Source: a virus. Taken from it: a DNA stretch of 59,949 bases. Below are positions 58,305-59,949 of this stretch, in pieces; the first letter of the stretch is position 1; each line of letters starts with the position of its first letter. Below the pieces are notes generated by a model. That model saw only the letters and a program-made list of their open reading frames with translations, did no database searches and was not told the origin of the DNA. Location: IMG/VR virus record IMGVR_UViG_3300038825_001248, positions 1-59,949 of that record. One strand, 5' to 3'. Made by a program: the position numbers and the translations under genes.

Positions 58305-59949
58305 TGGTAGATGTAAAAATTGATATAAACCCAGCGGGGTTTCCGGATTTATTTGTTTCTGATAGTGAAAAAGATACAGTAGAGTACGGACTACAGATTG
58401 GTCAAGCAATTCAATACGAATGGTTTCGTAAAGATAGTAGCACGTGTAGGTTTTACTCTCAGTGGAGAGATTACCACAGATTAAGACTGTATGCAAGAGG
58501 AGAACAGTCAGTTCAAAAATACAAAAATGAATTAGCTATAGACGGTGATCTAAGTTACTTAAACTTAGATTGGACGCCTGTGCCTATTATTCCAAAATTT
58601 GTAGACATTGTTGTTAATGGAATGTCGGACAGATTATTTAAAGTTCAAGCATATGCACAAGACGCCCTGTCTGCAGAAAACAGATCTTCATTTCAAGATA
58701 TGATAGAGGCTGATATGGTTGCCAAACCTATTCTTACTCAAATACAAAAAGGTTTTGGAGTAAACCCTTTTGCTACTGATCCAGATGAACTTCCAAATAA
58801 TGATGAAGAACTCGCTCTTTACATGCAATTAAACTACAAACCTGGTATTGAAATAGCGGAGGAAGAAGCTATCAACACTTTGTTTGAAGAAAATCATTAT
58901 TCTCACATTAGAAAAAGAGTAGACTACGATATTACAGTGTTGGGGGTGGGTATGACTAAACAATATTTTTTACCAGGTGAAGGTGTTAAGATTGATTATG
59001 TTGATCCTGCAAACGTTGTTTATAGTTATACCGAGGATCCGCACTTTAAAGATTGTTTCTATTGGGGTGAAATTAAAACTGTTCCAATGACGGAACTACC
59101 TAAAATAGATCCCACATTAACAAATGAAGATTTAGAAGAAATAGCTAAGTATAGCCAAGCGTGGTATGATTATTATAATGTCGCTCAGTTTTATGAAAAC
59201 AGTATGTTTTATAGAGACACTGCAACGTTGTTATATTTTAACTATAAAACCACAAACTCAATTGTATATAAGAAAAAGAAATTAGATGGAGGAGGCGCAA
59301 GGGTAATTGAAAAAGACGATCAATTTAATCCGCCAGAAGAAATGATGGAGGAAGGAAACTTTGAAAAAGTTGAAAAGAAAATAGATGTGTGGTATGAGGG
59401 TGTTATGGTAATGGGGACAAATATAATGCTTCAGTGGAAGAAAATGGAAAATATGGTTAGACCTCAGTCTGCCTCTCAGCATGCTATGCCTAACTATATT
59501 GCCTGTGCCCCTAGAATGTATAAAGGTGTAATCGAATCATTGGTAAGAAGAATGATTACATTTGCAGATTTGATACAAATGACGCATTTAAAATTGCAAC
59601 AGGTAATCGCAAGAACTGTACCAGATGGTGTATTTATAGATGCAGATGGATTAAATGAAGTTGACTTAGGCACAGGAAACGCATACAATCCTCAAGATGC
59701 TTTAAGGCTATACTTTCAAACTGGTAGTGTCGTAGGTAGAAGTTATACGCAAGATGGAGAATTTAATAATGCTAGAGTTCCAATTCAACAACTAACATCA
59801 AGTAGCGGTCAAGGTAAAATCAATAGCTTGGTGGGAACCTACAATCACTATATGGATATGCTAAGAAGTGTAACAGGTTTAAACGAAGCTAGAGATGGAA
59901 CTAAACCTGATCCTTACGCACTAGTTGGTGTACAAAAATTAGCAGCCCT
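58304..59949 (+). CDS. Portal protein, N-terminal part (runs off the window end)
   Basis: This is the first 548 codons of the portal, open to the window end and continued at base 1 (the last 101 bases are repeated there). It starts at the ATG overlapping the TerL stop. Features include IGQAIQYEWFRKDSSTCRFY and YPRP-free helical segments such as FVDIVVNGMSDRLFKVQAYA, then DYDITVLGVGMTKQYFLPGE (the mid-domain 'D..V.G.G' strand), and PNYIACAPRMYKGVIESLVR. These fit long portals of short-tailed phages. It forms the dodecamer at the packaging vertex. Confidence 0.85.
   Translation, partial: MVDVKIDINPAGFPDLFVSDSEKDTVEYGLQIGQAIQYEWFRKDSSTCRFYSQWRDYHRLRLYARGEQSVQKYKNELAIDGDLSYLNLDWTPVPIIPKFVDIVVNGMSDRLFKVQAYAQDALSAENRSSFQDMIEADMVAKPILTQIQKGFGVNPFATDPDELPNNDEELALYMQLNYKPGIEIAEEEAINTLFEENHYSHIRKRVDYDITVLGVGMTKQYFLPGEGVKIDYVDPANVVYSYTEDPHFKDCFYWGEIKTVPMTELPKIDPTLTNEDLEEIAKYSQAWYDYYNVAQFYENSMFYRDTATLLYFNYKTTNSIVYKKKKLDGGGARVIEKDDQFNPPEEMMEEGNFEKVEKKIDVWYEGVMVMGTNIMLQWKKMENMVRPQSASQHAMPNYIACAPRMYKGVIESLVRRMITFADLIQMTHLKLQQVIARTVPDGVFIDADGLNEVDLGTGNAYNPQDALRLYFQTGSVVGRSYTQDGEFNNARVPIQQLTSSSGQGKINSLVGTYNHYMDMLRSVTGLNEARDGTKPDPYALVGVQKLAA
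59849..59949. repeat. Right copy of the terminal overlap
   Basis: Equals bases 1-101 except at 59947 (C against T at 99). It shows the molecule closes into a circle or is circularly permuted. Confidence 0.93.

Noticed and set aside
1-59949. Diversity-generating retroelement or integrase (temperate phage)
   Set aside because: No reverse transcriptase, template/variable repeat pair, tyrosine or serine recombinase signature was found in any reading frame.
1-59949. Firm assignment to crAss-like phages
   Set aside because: Gene order and portal, nozzle and capsid types resemble them, but the genome is only about 60 kb and lacks their giant RNA polymerase; a Cellulophaga-type podovirus relation is equally possible without a tree.

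Overview
This window is a complete, circularly permuted genome of a tailed bacteriophage, cut inside its portal gene. The first 101 bases recur as the last 101 bases with one mismatch (position 99 T, 59947 C). The circular unit is therefore about 59,848 bp, and the portal gene that runs off the right end (from 58304) continues in frame at the left end (to 891). The DNA is AT-rich, start codons lack Shine-Dalgarno sequences, and many genes follow a TAnnTTTG box (usually TATCTTTG). That box is the -7 element of Bacteroidota promoters, so the host is most likely a flavobacterium or relative, probably marine. No contractile-sheath, tape-measure or tail-tube gene is recognisable. The structural genes (portal, capsid, connectors, a gp12/gp10-like nozzle, internal virion proteins) suggest a short-tailed virus related to Cellulophaga-type or crAss-like podoviruses.

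Layout. (1) 55802-59949 joined to 1-22535, plus strand: packaging and virion genes, namely TerS candidate, TerL, portal, a PAP2 phosphatase, scaffold, major capsid protein, a strong terminator, connector proteins, a 1660-residue tail-hub or nozzle protein, and three putative internal/ejection proteins. The last of these is a 2405-residue giant with a zinc-metallopeptidase motif. (2) 22528-34382, minus strand: an early replication and recombination operon. It holds a metallophosphoesterase, a VRR-NUC nuclease, an SF2 helicase, a VirE-type primase fused to an SF3/D5-like helicase, a small SSB-like protein, a PD-(D/E)XK exonuclease paired with a Sak/ERF-like annealing protein, a DnaA-domain-IV-like protein, and about fifteen small genes of unknown function. 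No DNA polymerase, RNA polymerase or integrase is recognisable. (3) 34383-35343: a divergent control region with a G-rich island, a terminator, a field of GTGTCGACTT repeats and a promoter; it is the best candidate for the replication origin or a master operator. (4) 35344-37330, plus: a chaperonin operon, groEL, a 43-residue ORF, then groES. (5) 37296-38004, minus: a winged-helix regulator candidate and a small acidic protein, sharing a palindromic divergent promoter with the next block. (6) 38055-55805, plus: small basic virion-like proteins, two repetitive fibres, a lysis-type block (membrane proteins, M15 peptidase, holin, outer-membrane beta-barrel, inactive thioredoxin-like protein), a second cluster of small Lys/Cys-rich proteins, and four more fibre-type proteins, three with related N-terminal anchors.

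How it works together (inference). Early minus-strand genes copy and recombine the DNA, relying on host polymerases. The chaperonin pair probably folds abundant virion proteins. Late plus-strand genes build the particle, equip it with a varied set of receptor-binding fibres, and lyse the host with an M15 endolysin and a 3TM-type holin. The least expected features are the complete groEL/groES pair, the iteron-like repeats, the PAP2 enzyme between portal and scaffold, the clusters of tiny basic Cys-containing proteins, the phage-encoded outer-membrane barrel, and a tRNA-minihelix-like hairpin in the early operon.
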